64,000 bases of DNA, from NCBI GenBank assembly GCA_033064195.1, contig JARBJD010000376.1, positions 1 through 64,000 of the forward strand. The letters are read 5' to 3'. Of the stretch, positions 8,260 to 16,504 are shown in pieces; the first letter of the stretch is position 1, and the number at the start of each line of letters is the position of its first letter. Both the position numbers and the translations under genes were made by a program. Below the pieces are notes generated by a model. The model saw only the letters and a program-made list of their open reading frames with translations, ran no database searches and had not been told where the DNA came from. This stretch comes from Blattamonas nauphoetae. Lineage: Eukaryota > Preaxostyla > Oxymonadida.

Positions 8260-8670
8260 ATGGTCAAACGATATTTCTCAATTCAGAATGCTCATACTGC
8301 TCAATTACCACATGATTTTGTCAATTCCCGAAAACAAAAATATATACACTTCCTTGACTGTAAACTTATCCATGTGAAAGAAGAGATTGGTAGTGCATCG
8401 ACAATCATCTCAAAAGATATTCCTCAGAATTACACCATTCACGCTGATTGGATCCAGACTGATGCTCACAATGATTCGTATGTTGCTTTCTGCAATGAAC
8501 AGATTGCGAAGAGAAAGAAGTGGGAATTAAGTACTCGACAATCAATTGTGAAGATCTGGTTCAAAGACAGTTCTGGAGAATCAATCGAGATGGAAACACA
8601 AGAGACAATCAATGGAAAAATAACCAAAGAGTATTATGAATTTCTCGTTGATCTCATGTTGGAATATTAA
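8260..8670 (+). CDS. Small Polinton protein, last gene of the plus-strand block (136 aa)
   Basis: No family is recognised. The 136 residues alternate short strands and helices and contain several aromatic residues (H-A-D-W, K-K-W-E-L, I-W-F-K-D). A single small beta sandwich is possible, which would allow a cement or penton-like role, but nothing in the sequence proves this. It lies 40 bp after capsid-like protein 2, on the same strand and behind the same kind of T-rich box (about 8233-8249), so it belongs to the same expression group. After its stop there is no plus-strand gene before the repeat region. Confidence 0.5.
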   Translation: MVKRYFSIQNAHTAQLPHDFVNSRKQKYIHFLDCKLIHVKEEIGSASTIISKDIPQNYTIHADWIQTDAHNDSYVAFCNEQIAKRKKWELSTRQSIVKIWFKDSSGESIEMETQETINGKITKEYYEFLVDLMLEY

Positions 8671-8744
8671 TCAGTGTATTCTATTTTTGTTTTAACATTC
8701 TTCACAAAAACAAAAATAGTCATAGAGTTGATCCTTTTCATGTT

Positions 8745-9030
8745 CGTGTGAGTTTCCTTTGGACACCCCGATACCCCTTTGGGGACGATCTATCTCAATC
8801 CTTCTCAATGACTGTTACGCTCTCAGAGAGAATAGCGAATTCCTTGAAGGGATAAGTCTTGGGTGGGCATGATTTACGGTCACATCTAAGTGATGCCAAC
8901 ATGAACCCCGGGGACAATCTTTCGATCATCCGTCTCCAATCCAACCTTCAATTCATTCTACGCATCAGTCACGAGGGCACCATTTAGCCTGAGTATCTTG
9001 GAACATTACGTCGAGGTCTCACACTTGCAC
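8745..9030 (+). repeat. Copy R1 of a ~280-bp repeat in the Polinton right arm
   Basis: The repeat begins around G-T-G-T-G-A-G-T-T-T-C-C, contains CCCCTTTGGGGA, a GAATTCCTTGAAGGG block, GGTCACAT and CCCGGGGACAAT, and ends with CTGAGTATCTTGG and TACGTCGAGG. R2 and R3 share the same blocks in the same order. R1 is the most diverged and carries an extra segment near its start. No open frame is conserved between the copies, so it does not look protein-coding. It is not a recognisable rRNA. The function is unknown. Confidence 0.8.
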
Positions 9031-9086
9031 TAACTGGACCTACTCTTCATATGCAAAATAAAAAATTGAAATAAAAAAAAACAGCG

Positions 9087-9419
9087 TTAGTTTTGTAAAC
9101 ACCAGAAACACTCCAAATTCTTCTCTGAAGGAACAGGAACCTGCTTGTACTCACCAACGAGCTCACAGTTGTACTTCCTCAGTTCATTCTCAACAAACGA
9201 TTGAGTGTAGTGTCGACGTTGTGACATGTGTGGTCTGTTCCCTTGATTCCACAACTTTGGTTTAATCCTCCACTCAACACCTTCATGAGCATAGATGACT
9301 GGGATATTATGTCTGACATACTCAGAGACAAGTTCACAGTTCTCTTCTTTCATTGACTGAATCAAAGCTTGCTTGGCATCTGTTCGACGTCGTTCGTATG
9401 TAGTATTCACTGTTGTCAT
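9087..9419 (-). CDS. W-x-x-G-x-R-P-H repeat protein, short paralogue (110 aa)
   Basis: A 110-residue protein made of one full and one partial copy of a ~60-residue repeat. Each repeat has a helix ending N-C-E-L-V-(S/G)-E-Y, then strands with Y-x-H-E-G-(V/I)-E-W-(R/N)-(I/V), then a W-x-x-G-x-R-(P/S)-H-x(4)-R-x-Y-T segment. The layout resembles the small treble-clef-like repeats found next to nucleases in phages and giant viruses, but the usual cysteine pairs are not evident, so this is only an analogy. The paralogue at 11,060-11,653 has three units. The start is the ATG at 9419, behind a TTTTTTAATTTG box. It is probably an element gene, given the box shared with the ATPase. Confidence 0.6.
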   Translation of the reverse strand: MTTVNTTYERRRTDAKQALIQSMKEENCELVSEYVRHNIPVIYAHEGVEWRIKPKLWNQGNRPHMSQRRHYTQSFVENELRKYNCELVGEYKQVPVPSEKNLECFWCLQN

Positions 9420-9586
9420 TTAATACAAATTAAAAAATCAAAAAAATTAAAATGAAATATGAAATGTGAAGTGTGTTGATTTTTATTTCCTTCTTGTTCC
9501 TTACAGTGTCGGCTTCCTTGCTTCTTTCTTTTTTGTTTTTTCTTTCATTCTTTTATTTTTTTCAATCATTCATTATTGACTTTTTC

Positions 9587-9863
9587 AAGTTTGTATGATT
9601 GTACCATGAGACAACCCGATACTCCTTTGGGGATCATTCTATCATGATCCTACTCAATGACTACTGCTGGCGAATTCCTTGAAGGGTTAAGTCTTGGGTG
9701 GGCATGTTTTACGGTCACATTTAAATGAAGCCCACATGAACCCCGGGGACAATCTTCCGATTCGTCCTTCTCCAATTCAACCTTCAATTAGTTCTACGCA
9801 TTAGTCACGAGGGCACCATTTTGCCTGAGTATCTTGGATATTACGTCGAGGTTTCATACTTCA
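9587..9863 (+). repeat. Copy R2 of the ~280-bp repeat
   Basis: R2 has the same block order as R1 and R3 (palindromic CCTTTGGGGA, GGCGAATTCCTTGAAGGG, CCCCGGGGACAAT, CTGAGTATCTTGG, TACGTCGAGGTTTCATACTT). It starts about 328 bp before R3, with a similar TCAAGTTTGTATGA leader, so R2 and R3 form a tandem pair. Confidence 0.8.
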
Positions 9864-9914
9864 ACTTGTCTTTCAAGCCTTCATCATTCAATCGTTCATC
9901 ATTTCCTTTATCAA

Positions 9915-10193
9915 GTTTGTATGAGTTTCCTTTAGACAACCCGATACTCCTTTGGGGATCATTCTATCATGATCCTTCTCAATGACTACTGCTGGCGAAT
10001 TCCTTGAAGGGCTAAGGTATTGGGGGGACATGATTTACGGTCACATTCAAGTGATGCCCACAGTGAACCCCCGGGGACAATCTTCCGATTCGTCCCTCAC
10101 CAATCCAACCTTCAATTCGTTCTACGCATTAGTCACGAGGGCACCATTTTGCCTGAGTATCTAGGGAAATTACGTCGAGGTTTCATACTTCAC
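9915..10193 (+). repeat. Copy R3 of the ~280-bp repeat
   Basis: R3 is the third copy and is closest to R2. It differs by small changes such as an extra C in the CCCCGGGG block and an altered block before the second half. The conserved CGTCGAGG end is followed immediately by the 46-bp tandem repeat. Confidence 0.8.
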
Positions 10194-10208
10194 TTTTTTG
10201 GAACTTCT

Positions 10209-10346
10209 GAATTTTTGAATTGTGGTATTTTGATCTTTTTTGACTTTTTGACTTGAATTTTTGAATTGTGGTATTTTGATCTTTTTTGACTTTTTGACTT
10301 GAATTTTTGAATTGTGGTATTTGGATCTTTTTTGAATTTTTTTGAA
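10209..10346 (+). repeat. 46-bp tandem repeat, just under three units
   Basis: Units start at 10,209, 10,255 and 10,301. Each contains TTTTTGAATTGTGGTATT followed by a T-rich GATC-T6-GAC stretch. The last unit decays into a poly-T/GAA region up to about 10,450. A minus-strand lysine-rich frame through the repeat is a by-product of its composition. Confidence 0.85.
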
Positions 10347-10461
10347 ATTTTTCTCAGTCTTTTTTTTTCTGAACTTTTTTTTGAATTTTTGAATATTTTT
10401 TGAATATTTGAAATAATTGTGGGATTTTGATCCTTTTTGATTTTTTTCTGAAAGAAAGAAT

Positions 10462-10540
10462 GCCCCTCGCCTGAATCGAACCACCGCCTAGAACAGAGTT
10501 TCCCTAAAGATCTGGAACATACCCACTGAGCTACGAGCTC
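10462..10540 (-). tRNA. tRNA-like sequence (A and B boxes), probably not a functional tRNA
   Basis: On the minus strand, TAGCTCAGTGGGTA fits the Pol III A box (10,522-10,533) and GGTTCGATTC fits the B box (10,473-10,482), with the usual spacing. The acceptor halves pair only partly (about four bases), the T stem is poor, and the anticodon arm is unclear. I read it as a tRNA pseudogene, or the tRNA-derived head of a SINE, inside or beside the element. Confidence 0.35.
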
Positions 10541-10760
10541 CTGAAAATGTTAGATTCGACCAGTGCCTTGTTCCTCAATTGTGCAGATCTGCTATATATT
10601 CCTTTTTATTGTCCACCTATCTACCCTCGTTAAAAAGCACGACTTTATCACGGGAACGACTTTTACTATATATTGAATTTATTGACCAAGTTTTCAAAAT
10701 TTTAATCTGCTATAAAGTACTTTTTCGGGTACAAGGCATCTGATTGTCGGAGATCTTTCA

Positions 10761-10843
10761 GGACCGGATAGTTTAGTGGTAGTAGTGAGTGCACGCACTA
10801 CGATTACTAAGCTGAAGGTCCCAAGTTCAATTCCTGGCGGAAG
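10761..10843 (+). tRNA. Second tRNA-like sequence (A and B boxes)
   Basis: TAGTTTAGTGG (10,769-10,779) matches an A box and AGTTCAATTCC (10,824-10,834) a B box. Between them a GTAGTG/CACTAC hairpin could serve as an anticodon arm with GCA in the loop, but the loop is one base too long. The acceptor strands do not pair. The 3' strand CTGGCGGAAGCA pairs perfectly with a copy of its complement at 11,003-11,014 instead. A tRNA-derived element is more likely than a working tRNA. Confidence 0.3.
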
Positions 10844-11059
10844 CATTTAATTTCACATATAAAGCCCTTTGGCATGGTCGAATCACTTGAAAAGACCAAA
10901 TGTACATCTCCGGAACTCAACACGATAAAAATGAGTTCCGATGCCGGTCTAAAAGGGACCGATGAGAAGGGTCGCTCCCTTCGGAACCTTGAAAAATACA
11001 CCTGCTTCCGCCAGAAACAAGGTTTTTGCATTTTTGAGACTTTTCAAAAATAACAACTT

Positions 11060-11653
11060 TTATGACCTTTCGTGGTACTTATGTTTGTGAGGTCGGTCTC
11101 CAAAGTACAACCAATTGTCCAAACGAACAGAGTATTCTTTTCCCGTTTCCAAACTACGATACTTGAATGGCTCAAGTACCTTTGTGTATGTTCCAACCAA
11201 TTCACAATTGTCTTTTTTCAATTCATTTTCAACAAACGATTGTGTGTATCGTTTTCGTTTACCGAGGTGACTTCGTTCTCCTTTCATCCATTTTGATGGA
11301 ATAACATTCCATTCGATTCCTTCATGGCGATATGTGACTGATCCACTCGAATACTTATATTCGGATATCAGTTCACAATTTTCATTTTTCATGGATTCAA
11401 TTAGCTTTTCCTTTGTACACCAGTTGGCTGCTGACATATATTTCCGAGGATGCTTGTGTGGTCTTGATCCTCTCACGAAGTTATTTACATACACTCGATA
11501 AATTTCATCTGGTTTATCTTCGTGCACGTATTCGAAAGTGCTGGTTGTGAGATATGTTGCTCCTTGTCGCGTAAGCGTTGGTGGTGTTTTCAAAATCAAT
11601 TGTTCTTTTTCTAACAGTTCAAGTAGTTGAGTTGGTGTTAAAGATGTTCCCAT
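11060..11653 (-). CDS. W-x-x-G-x-R-P-H repeat protein, long paralogue (197 aa)
   Basis: A 197-residue protein with about three copies of the repeat seen at 9,087-9,419. The first follows a short helical N-terminus (T-P-T-Q-L-L-E-L-L-E-K-E-Q), and units are visible around residues 45-75, 78-135 and 138-190, each with a G-x-R-(P/S)-H-(K/L) turn. N-C-E-L-I/V and H-E-G-I-E-W are shared almost exactly with the short paralogue. The function is not recognised; nucleic-acid binding is a reasonable guess because the units are basic and contain paired aromatic and histidine residues. The gene is preceded on its own strand by TTTTTAATTAG and ATAA directly before the ATG. It marks the last plausible element gene before host sequence. 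Confidence 0.6.
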   Translation of the reverse strand: MGTSLTPTQLLELLEKEQLILKTPPTLTRQGATYLTTSTFEYVHEDKPDEIYRVYVNNFVRGSRPHKHPRKYMSAANWCTKEKLIESMKNENCELISEYKYSSGSVTYRHEGIEWNVIPSKWMKGERSHLGKRKRYTQSFVENELKKDNCELVGTYTKVLEPFKYRSLETGKEYSVRLDNWLYFGDRPHKHKYHERS

Positions 11654-11790
11654 TTATTACTAATTAAAAAGTTGAATAAAAAAATAAATCAACTTTGTTT
11701 TTGACAAGCAATCAGAATTGAGAATGTGATTGTATTCTTTGGATTCTCCCAAGAGTAGTATTGTCTAAGGTGTGGGGGTTCCAGTTTCGC

Positions 11791-13528
11791 TTATATCACT
11801 ACTGAGAGATGCGAGACCCTTCGACTACTGTCCCATCCGCTTCTCCGTTGCACTGTTCCTGTCTCGTTTAGAGCTGCTTCCCTCTCCAACCACTTGATCG
11901 TCACATTCGAAATGTTGATTTGTTCTCTCACAGGTTCGATTTGGCGCGAGAGGTGGAGTGTTGGCACTGTCAGTTCTGAACTCTGATGTTCCGTTGCGTC
12001 TTTCATTGCTTCCACTTTTCTTTTCAGCTCGTTCATTTCTTCAATGATCTCGCCGAATCTCTCCCCAACTCTTCCTTCCATCCACACTCATTTGGTGTCA
12101 TCCTCCCGACTCGTCTCTTCAATGTTCCGATTTTTCGTATTGTGGTTTTCAGTTCAACATTTCTGTCCTGCCACGTGTCTCGCAACTCACTGTTCATCCC
12201 TCATTGCTCATCCATCTGTTTGTTCTGTTCTGACAGCTTCTCCACTTCTTCTATGAGCATCACCAATCATTCTTCAATCTCCTCTTTCTTCTCTTCTGAC
12301 CGCTCGTCGACTATCAACAAGTTGTTCTGGCATTCCGCTTGTCTCTGTTTTAGCAGTGAAGGTTTGTCAGATGTGGATGCTGTGCCTTCCTGTTGCTGTT
12401 TCTGCAATTCACACATTTTTGATTGAAGAACACTCATTTCGTGAGCTGCTTCTCGAATCTCCCGCTGACTCTCCTCCACTTCCCATGTCACAATCCTCTC
12501 TCGTCTGGAATGTCTCGATAGCTTCGAAAGATCTCGCCTGGCAGTGTCACAAGGTTCTTCTTGTTCCGACCAGCCGATGTCTGCTGCCAATGTTTGCGAA
12601 GTTGGAGCACCTGGTCTGTCGACGAACAGGGCCAGGCGAGCCGCTCTGGCTGCGAGTTGGGCATGAACAGGCGAACATTCACGAATGAGTGGTCAGTTTT
12701 TTTGAGTGATGTGAAGACAGTCAACGAGAAGCAAGTTGAGTAAGCTGTGAATGCTGTCATTGAAAGTCATCGAAAGATTGTTGTTGTAAAATGTGATGTG
12801 ATCCGGTGCGGCGATCGCGAAAGAATTCGAGCATGCGCTGATCGTCTTCGAGATCTCGTTTCGAGTGTTGCGTGATCTCCTGAAGATCTGTCTTTGCCGA
12901 CGAAAGTTCCATTTGCAGCTTCTCTCTGTCTTTTGCTTTCGTTTTAGCTGATTAGCGAAGTTTGTTGAGGTGGAGTTGATGGGATGCGATCTTCTGTTCG
13001 AGCTGCGAACGTTGTTCTTCGAATGAACGAGTTGTCTATTGTCCTGTTTCCTCCACTTCCATCACCACGCCTTTTATCGCCTCCAGCTCTTCCTCTGTCT
13101 CCACATCCATTCCCACAAATCCCTCCAAATTTGTCACTTCATCTTTCATTCTTTTGAGAGAATCTTCGAGCATCAAAAATGCTTTTCTTCTTTCTACGTT
13201 TGGGTTCTGTATCTCTCTCTGTTTCATATTGGCTTTTGCTGCTGAAGTCAACAGACATTTTGAAGTTAGACGATGATTGGACGATTGATCAGCATTCGAG
13301 AGATTCTCACCTCGAACATTGGATGACCGATTCCTAAGAAAGAACACTACAGCTTAATAGAGGATAATTAACGAGAATGAGGAGAGAGGAAGACGAACCA
13401 TCGATCATGTTTGACTTCCCTGAACCATTGGGGCCAATGACTGTTGTAAACGACGGATTGAAATCCATGATTGTTCTGTTTCTGTAACTCTTAAAGTTAT
13501 GCATTTCCAATGATCCTAGCATTCTCAT
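11791..13528 (-). pseudogene. SMC4: SMC4 (condensin) 5' fragment, degraded
   Basis: The minus strand from 13,528 encodes the SMC4 N-terminus: G-S-L-E-M-H-N-F-K-S-Y, then T-V-I-G-P-N-G-S-G-K-S-N-M-I-D with a perfect Walker A. A 52-nt GT-AG intron (13,398 down to 13,347) separates this from V-F-F-L-R-N-R-S-S-N-V-R-G-E-N-L-S, which matches the region after Walker A in SMC4 proteins. Downstream, heptad-rich charged coiled coil continues in pieces (about 13,036-13,260, 12,267-12,590, 11,791-12,087), interrupted by a stop at 13,036 and changes of frame. A full SMC4 has ~1,300 residues with a hinge and a C-terminal Walker B head. Only about 1.7 kb is present, cut at the element's right side. It is a truncated, decaying copy of a host gene; a functional copy must lie elsewhere. 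Confidence 0.7.
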
Positions 13529-14156
13529 GGCGACTTGAACATGAGGATTTTCTCACGCACAACCAAAACGAACAACAAGTCTCGCCGATGCCAAATTTGG
13601 AAATGATGAAGGTGTAGAATGCTCCAAGAATGAGAACAATGAGCAGGACAAAAGCGATAAGCAAGAGCACAATGATCGAAAGAGACATGTTTGGGTCTGA
13701 TCGTCCGATGTCCGGGACGGACAGATTTGTCCGTTTTCATCTGCTCACAACGTGATGATGAAGAAATTCATAGATTTCATTTTTTCGCCATAGGAGCGAA
13801 TGTCCAAGATCGGACAAGCTTGGACATTTCAGCAATTAATGGGTCATCTTGTCCGAATTCTCTATTAGTGCTTCTCATCGCCATTCATGAATTAATTATG
13901 AATAAAAAACTGATTTGAAATGTGATACAGACAGAAAAGATGAGTGTTAACTGCTTTTTATGGTGAAAGCCACAACTCTTTTTTCTCTTGGACAGGGCAT
14001 CCGTCCGATGTCCGAAGAAACTCTTGGTTTGTCCGTCCGTTGCTCATCCTTACCTTATTTATCCCATTTGGTGTGGGATCCCCATTCTTCGTTCTTCCAA
14101 GATCTGGCATCACAACTCAACAAGGAAATGATTACAGCATTTCTCGAAAGATTATT
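13529..14156. other. Non-coding stretch between the SMC4 fragment and the first 482-bp element
   Basis: No convincing gene is present. A short minus-strand frame near 13,690-13,540 encodes one strongly hydrophobic helix, but nothing recognisable follows it. Two similar motifs, TCCGATGTCCG with a nearby TTTGTCCG, occur in the same orientation around 13,700 and 14,010 and may be remnants of a small repeat. Confidence 0.4.
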
Positions 14157-14164
14157 GAGTTTTG

Positions 14165-14646
14165 GGCACGAGTGGACTTTCTGGGCCAAAGGTGATCGAG
14201 GTGTGTTGTGACATTGTTGTTCATCGAGGCTATTCTCTCGTAATAAATTGTCGAATATGGATGTGAACACGTTTTATTTTCAAAATGTTGAGAATACTGT
14301 CGAGATCGTCTCAGAGAATGTCACGATCATTCGATCGTGTTTGATGAGGTCGATCGGCGAACTATATCACTTCATCTTTACGCTTTCTTGATTCATTTCA
14401 ACTTTATGTCTCGTATTTTCTTACAATTTTTCAAAACATAGCGATTGATCATGATGTATCGTGAAGTGACAATCTACTGCAGTTCTCCCTTCAAGACACC
14501 AATTTTTTGGAAGTGAACGTGCGGCGCGTTTGGCCTAGCGGTAGCCAACCCCTCTGTCGACTGTTGTGCTCGGGGTTCGACTCCCGCCGAGCACAACTTT
14601 TTTGCCACGACTTAGAGTTTTTTGGCCCAGAAAGTCCACCCTTGCC
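14165..14646 (+). mobile_element. 482-bp miniature inverted-repeat transposon, copy 1, carrying a tRNA-like unit
   Basis: The ends form an imperfect ~26-bp terminal inverted repeat. The left end begins GGCACGAGTGGACTTTCT and the right end, reversed, GGCAAGGGTGGACTTTCT. The element is flanked by a perfect 8-bp target duplication GAGTTTTG (14,157-14,164 and 14,647-14,654). There is no transposase gene inside, so it depends on an autonomous relative. An 8-bp duplication with a terminal GG fits Merlin-type elements (IS1595 kin); hAT also makes 8-bp duplications. Copy 2 at 31,569 has the same length and differs at about three positions, so transposition was recent. Confidence 0.9.
14519..14603 (+). 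ncRNA. tRNA-like Pol III unit inside the 482-bp element, copy 1
   Basis: TGGCCTAGCGG (14,531-14,541) fits the A box and GGGTTCGACTCC (14,573-14,584) fits the B box, 42 nt apart. A T6 run at 14,598-14,603 is a standard Pol III terminator. The RNA would fold into a 5-bp D-like hairpin (TTGGC/GCCAA) and a 10-bp hairpin (TTGTGCTCGG/CCGAGCACAA) that encloses the T loop like an acceptor-T minihelix. A normal cloverleaf does not form, so it is a tRNA-like RNA rather than an ordinary tRNA. A degenerate tRNA is the alternative. Confidence 0.6.
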
Positions 14647-14654
14647 GAGTTTTG

Positions 14655-15062
14655 TTCCATTTCATTATGATAGGAATGTTTTGAAGTCTAAATAGAATAT
14701 TTTAAATGAAATGAATATCAGATCGTCCCATTGATGACAAAAGTGTGACCTGTTACCATTTACCAAACCGACAGTTCTGAGCAGTCTAAAAGTCGAGTTT
14801 GGGAAAGATAATATGATCACAATGCATCGGTCAGTGACAAAATGAATTGTTTGGAGAGAGGACGGTTGACGATGTGACAGTCAAAGACAGTCGCGTTGAG
14901 AACGACGAACCCAAAAGAGTAAACCATTTCTGGACGATTGGACGCGATCCCAGAATCTGTTCGTCCGCGCCAGCAATCAACGAATTCCCAACATCCGAGG
15001 AGAGTCCGCAGAAATTATGAGGGAGTCATTCGAGAGAGGCAACTTCGATGCGTCTTTCGTTA
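14655..15062 (+). repeat. Segment duplicated at 36,511-36,790, beside two ARM-like pseudogenes
   Basis: From about 14,790 to 15,060 the sequence closely matches 36,511-36,790, with long shared runs around GACGGTTGACGATGTGACAG and CATCCGAGGAGAGTCCGCAG. Both copies lie just past the 3' end of an ARM/HEAT-like copy. A plus-strand frame with E-S-F-E-R-G-(N/S)-F-D-A-S is readable in both, so it is probably the decayed end of a converging host gene. Positions 14,655-14,790 hold nothing I recognise. Confidence 0.6.
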
Positions 15063-15064
15063 GC

Positions 15065-16143
15065 TCACTCTTCAGGGAATATCACATTCAATCCCAGTTT
15101 CTGTGAGATGGAGTGACTACTGGAAATGATATCGGCGCAAAAATATCCGCCCTTGTCGTGTTTCATCATCTGTTCGAGTGTGTCTTCGAAGCCTTCCGAA
15201 AACAGAGCTTGCATCATCCGTTTCCCAGATTCAACCACATCGGGCGGTGAGTCTTCCAACTTTCCAGCGAACGGTTGATTTTGGTGAGAATATCACAGTG
15301 ACAACTCACATTTTCAGTGAACAGGAGACAACTTGAGAATGCCATCGCAATCGGAGAAGCGAGAACAAATTCCAATGTTGGACGATGAAATGGGCATATT
15401 TCAAGGATTTTGCACAATAGAGTTCTGAAATATTCGAGTAAGCTTTCATTGAGGACGTATCGATTTGAGATCAGAAATGTCACAAATTGAGACGATGGAA
15501 GAACCACCTCGTGAAAGACCATTTCACGATGCTTATATTTCTCGACTGTGGTAGTGATGCCAAGTTTACTGTGATTTGACGTGGAAAGGAGGTTTATGCA
15601 TTCTGTGATGCTCCAGATGAGATTGCTGAATATCTCTTCATTTCCGGAAATTGGCAGTGTTTGAGGTTGGACAGTAGCTAACACATTGGCGATGAGATTA
15701 GATTTCACAAGATGACATTGAATTGTTGCTGATATTAGCCGTGCTGTTTCGTAGAGGAATGACAACACTGCAGCAACCACAGTCGAGTTGGGAGATGACA
15801 GCAGTGTCAAAATGCTCTCAATAAACCCGGATGTCGATCCGCCTGCAGAGGGAACGAGATCTGTCACGAGTTTCGCCGCAACTCGAGGTTCGTCCCATTT
15901 CGGGCTTAGGATCCTCAAGAATCGGACGGCTCTGTCTTGAAGTGCATTGTCGAATTGGTAGTCGGTTTTCACGAGAGCAATAAGGGAATTGTAAACAGCT
16001 GATTTGTCCTCAAACGACAATTCAGAGTTCGGATCGAAATTCAGGAAGGGCTCATGCAATAGCTCCACAGTTGAATGTGAATCCGGTAACAGGGGCAGAC
16101 AATTATCATTGGATGCATTCAAAGAATCGGTTTCCTTATCCAT
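15065..16143 (-). pseudogene. ARM/HEAT-like helical repeat protein, copy A (one frameshift)
   Basis: The minus strand encodes about 355 residues of paired helices of the ARM/HEAT type, from M-D-K-E-T-D-S-L at 16,143. Recognisable family blocks are S-I-L-T-L-L-S-S-P-N-S-T-V-V-A-A-V-L-S-F, T-L-P-I-S-G-N-E-E, V-V-L-P-S-S-Q-F-V-T-F-L-I-S-N-R and C-P-F-H-R-P-T-L-E-F-V-L-A-S-P. The last ~60 residues (S-G-K-R-M-M-Q-A-L-F-S-E-G-F-E-D-T-L-E-Q) are in another frame, reached by a one-base change near 15,250 compared with copy C. Copy A is the least damaged of three copies in the window (others at 35.2-35.5 and 36.8-37.8 kb). The role is unknown; such proteins are usually binding scaffolds. A sequencing error at the shift is possible. 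Confidence 0.65.
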
Positions 16144-16504
16144 GAAAAAGCGATGAGGATCATCCCATTGCTCATTGGTGAGGAAGATTAAAAAAAACGA
16201 AAACCGATATTTTCATCCGTCTGTGTTTGAACACATGATATACTATTTCTTGTGGGACACTCGATCATTCTAGACAGAATGCCCACTCGTGCACTACGAG
16301 AACGGCTTCTGGCCAAGGAAAAAGTTGCCCGGGCACAAGCCAACGAACTTTCTGAATCAGATTCATCCACTCATCGTGGTTCGTCACATATCTTCAATCC
16401 TTTTGCTGAATTTTCGGATTTTTGGGCTCAATTCCGAAATCTCATTCGATTCAAAATCAAACGTGTCGATTTATGGTTACGATCAGTATTCACTATTCTC
16501 AACC

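Larger units (their letters stand above)
1..11690. mobile_element. Polinton/Maverick-type element, right-hand portion
   Basis: The run of integrase, FtsK/A32-type ATPase, small basic or glycine-rich proteins and two large capsid-like proteins in one compact block is the gene kit of Polintons (Mavericks). The left part, where a protein-primed DNA polymerase and protease would be expected, lies outside the window. The right boundary is not directly visible. I place it near 11.69 kb because the minus-strand gene ending there shares its upstream box with the ATPase gene, and host-like SMC4 sequence starts at 11.79 kb. I did not find a terminal inverted repeat. The genes seen here look whole, which suggests a fairly young copy. 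Boundary confidence is low; class confidence is good. Confidence 0.75.

Noticed and set aside
8745-10193. The 280-bp repeats as CRISPR or rRNA
   Set aside because: Units are too long, too few and without regular spacers for CRISPR, and no conserved rRNA block is recognisable.
10170-10484. Lysine-rich minus-strand frame over the 46-bp tandem repeat
   Set aside because: The peptide repeats only because the DNA does; composition is that of a simple repeat.
10834-11014. Permuted tRNA gene
   Set aside because: The downstream complement lacks a D-arm or A box after it, as a permuted tRNA would need.
13497-13688. Small membrane protein upstream of the SMC4 fragment
   Set aside because: One hydrophobic helix then a frame that overlaps SMC4 coding in another phase; too little to call a gene.
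16289-16504. Upstream extension of the giant receptor frame to 16,289
   Set aside because: It opens with GTG, not ATG, and puts ~70 residues before a clear signal peptide at 16,505.
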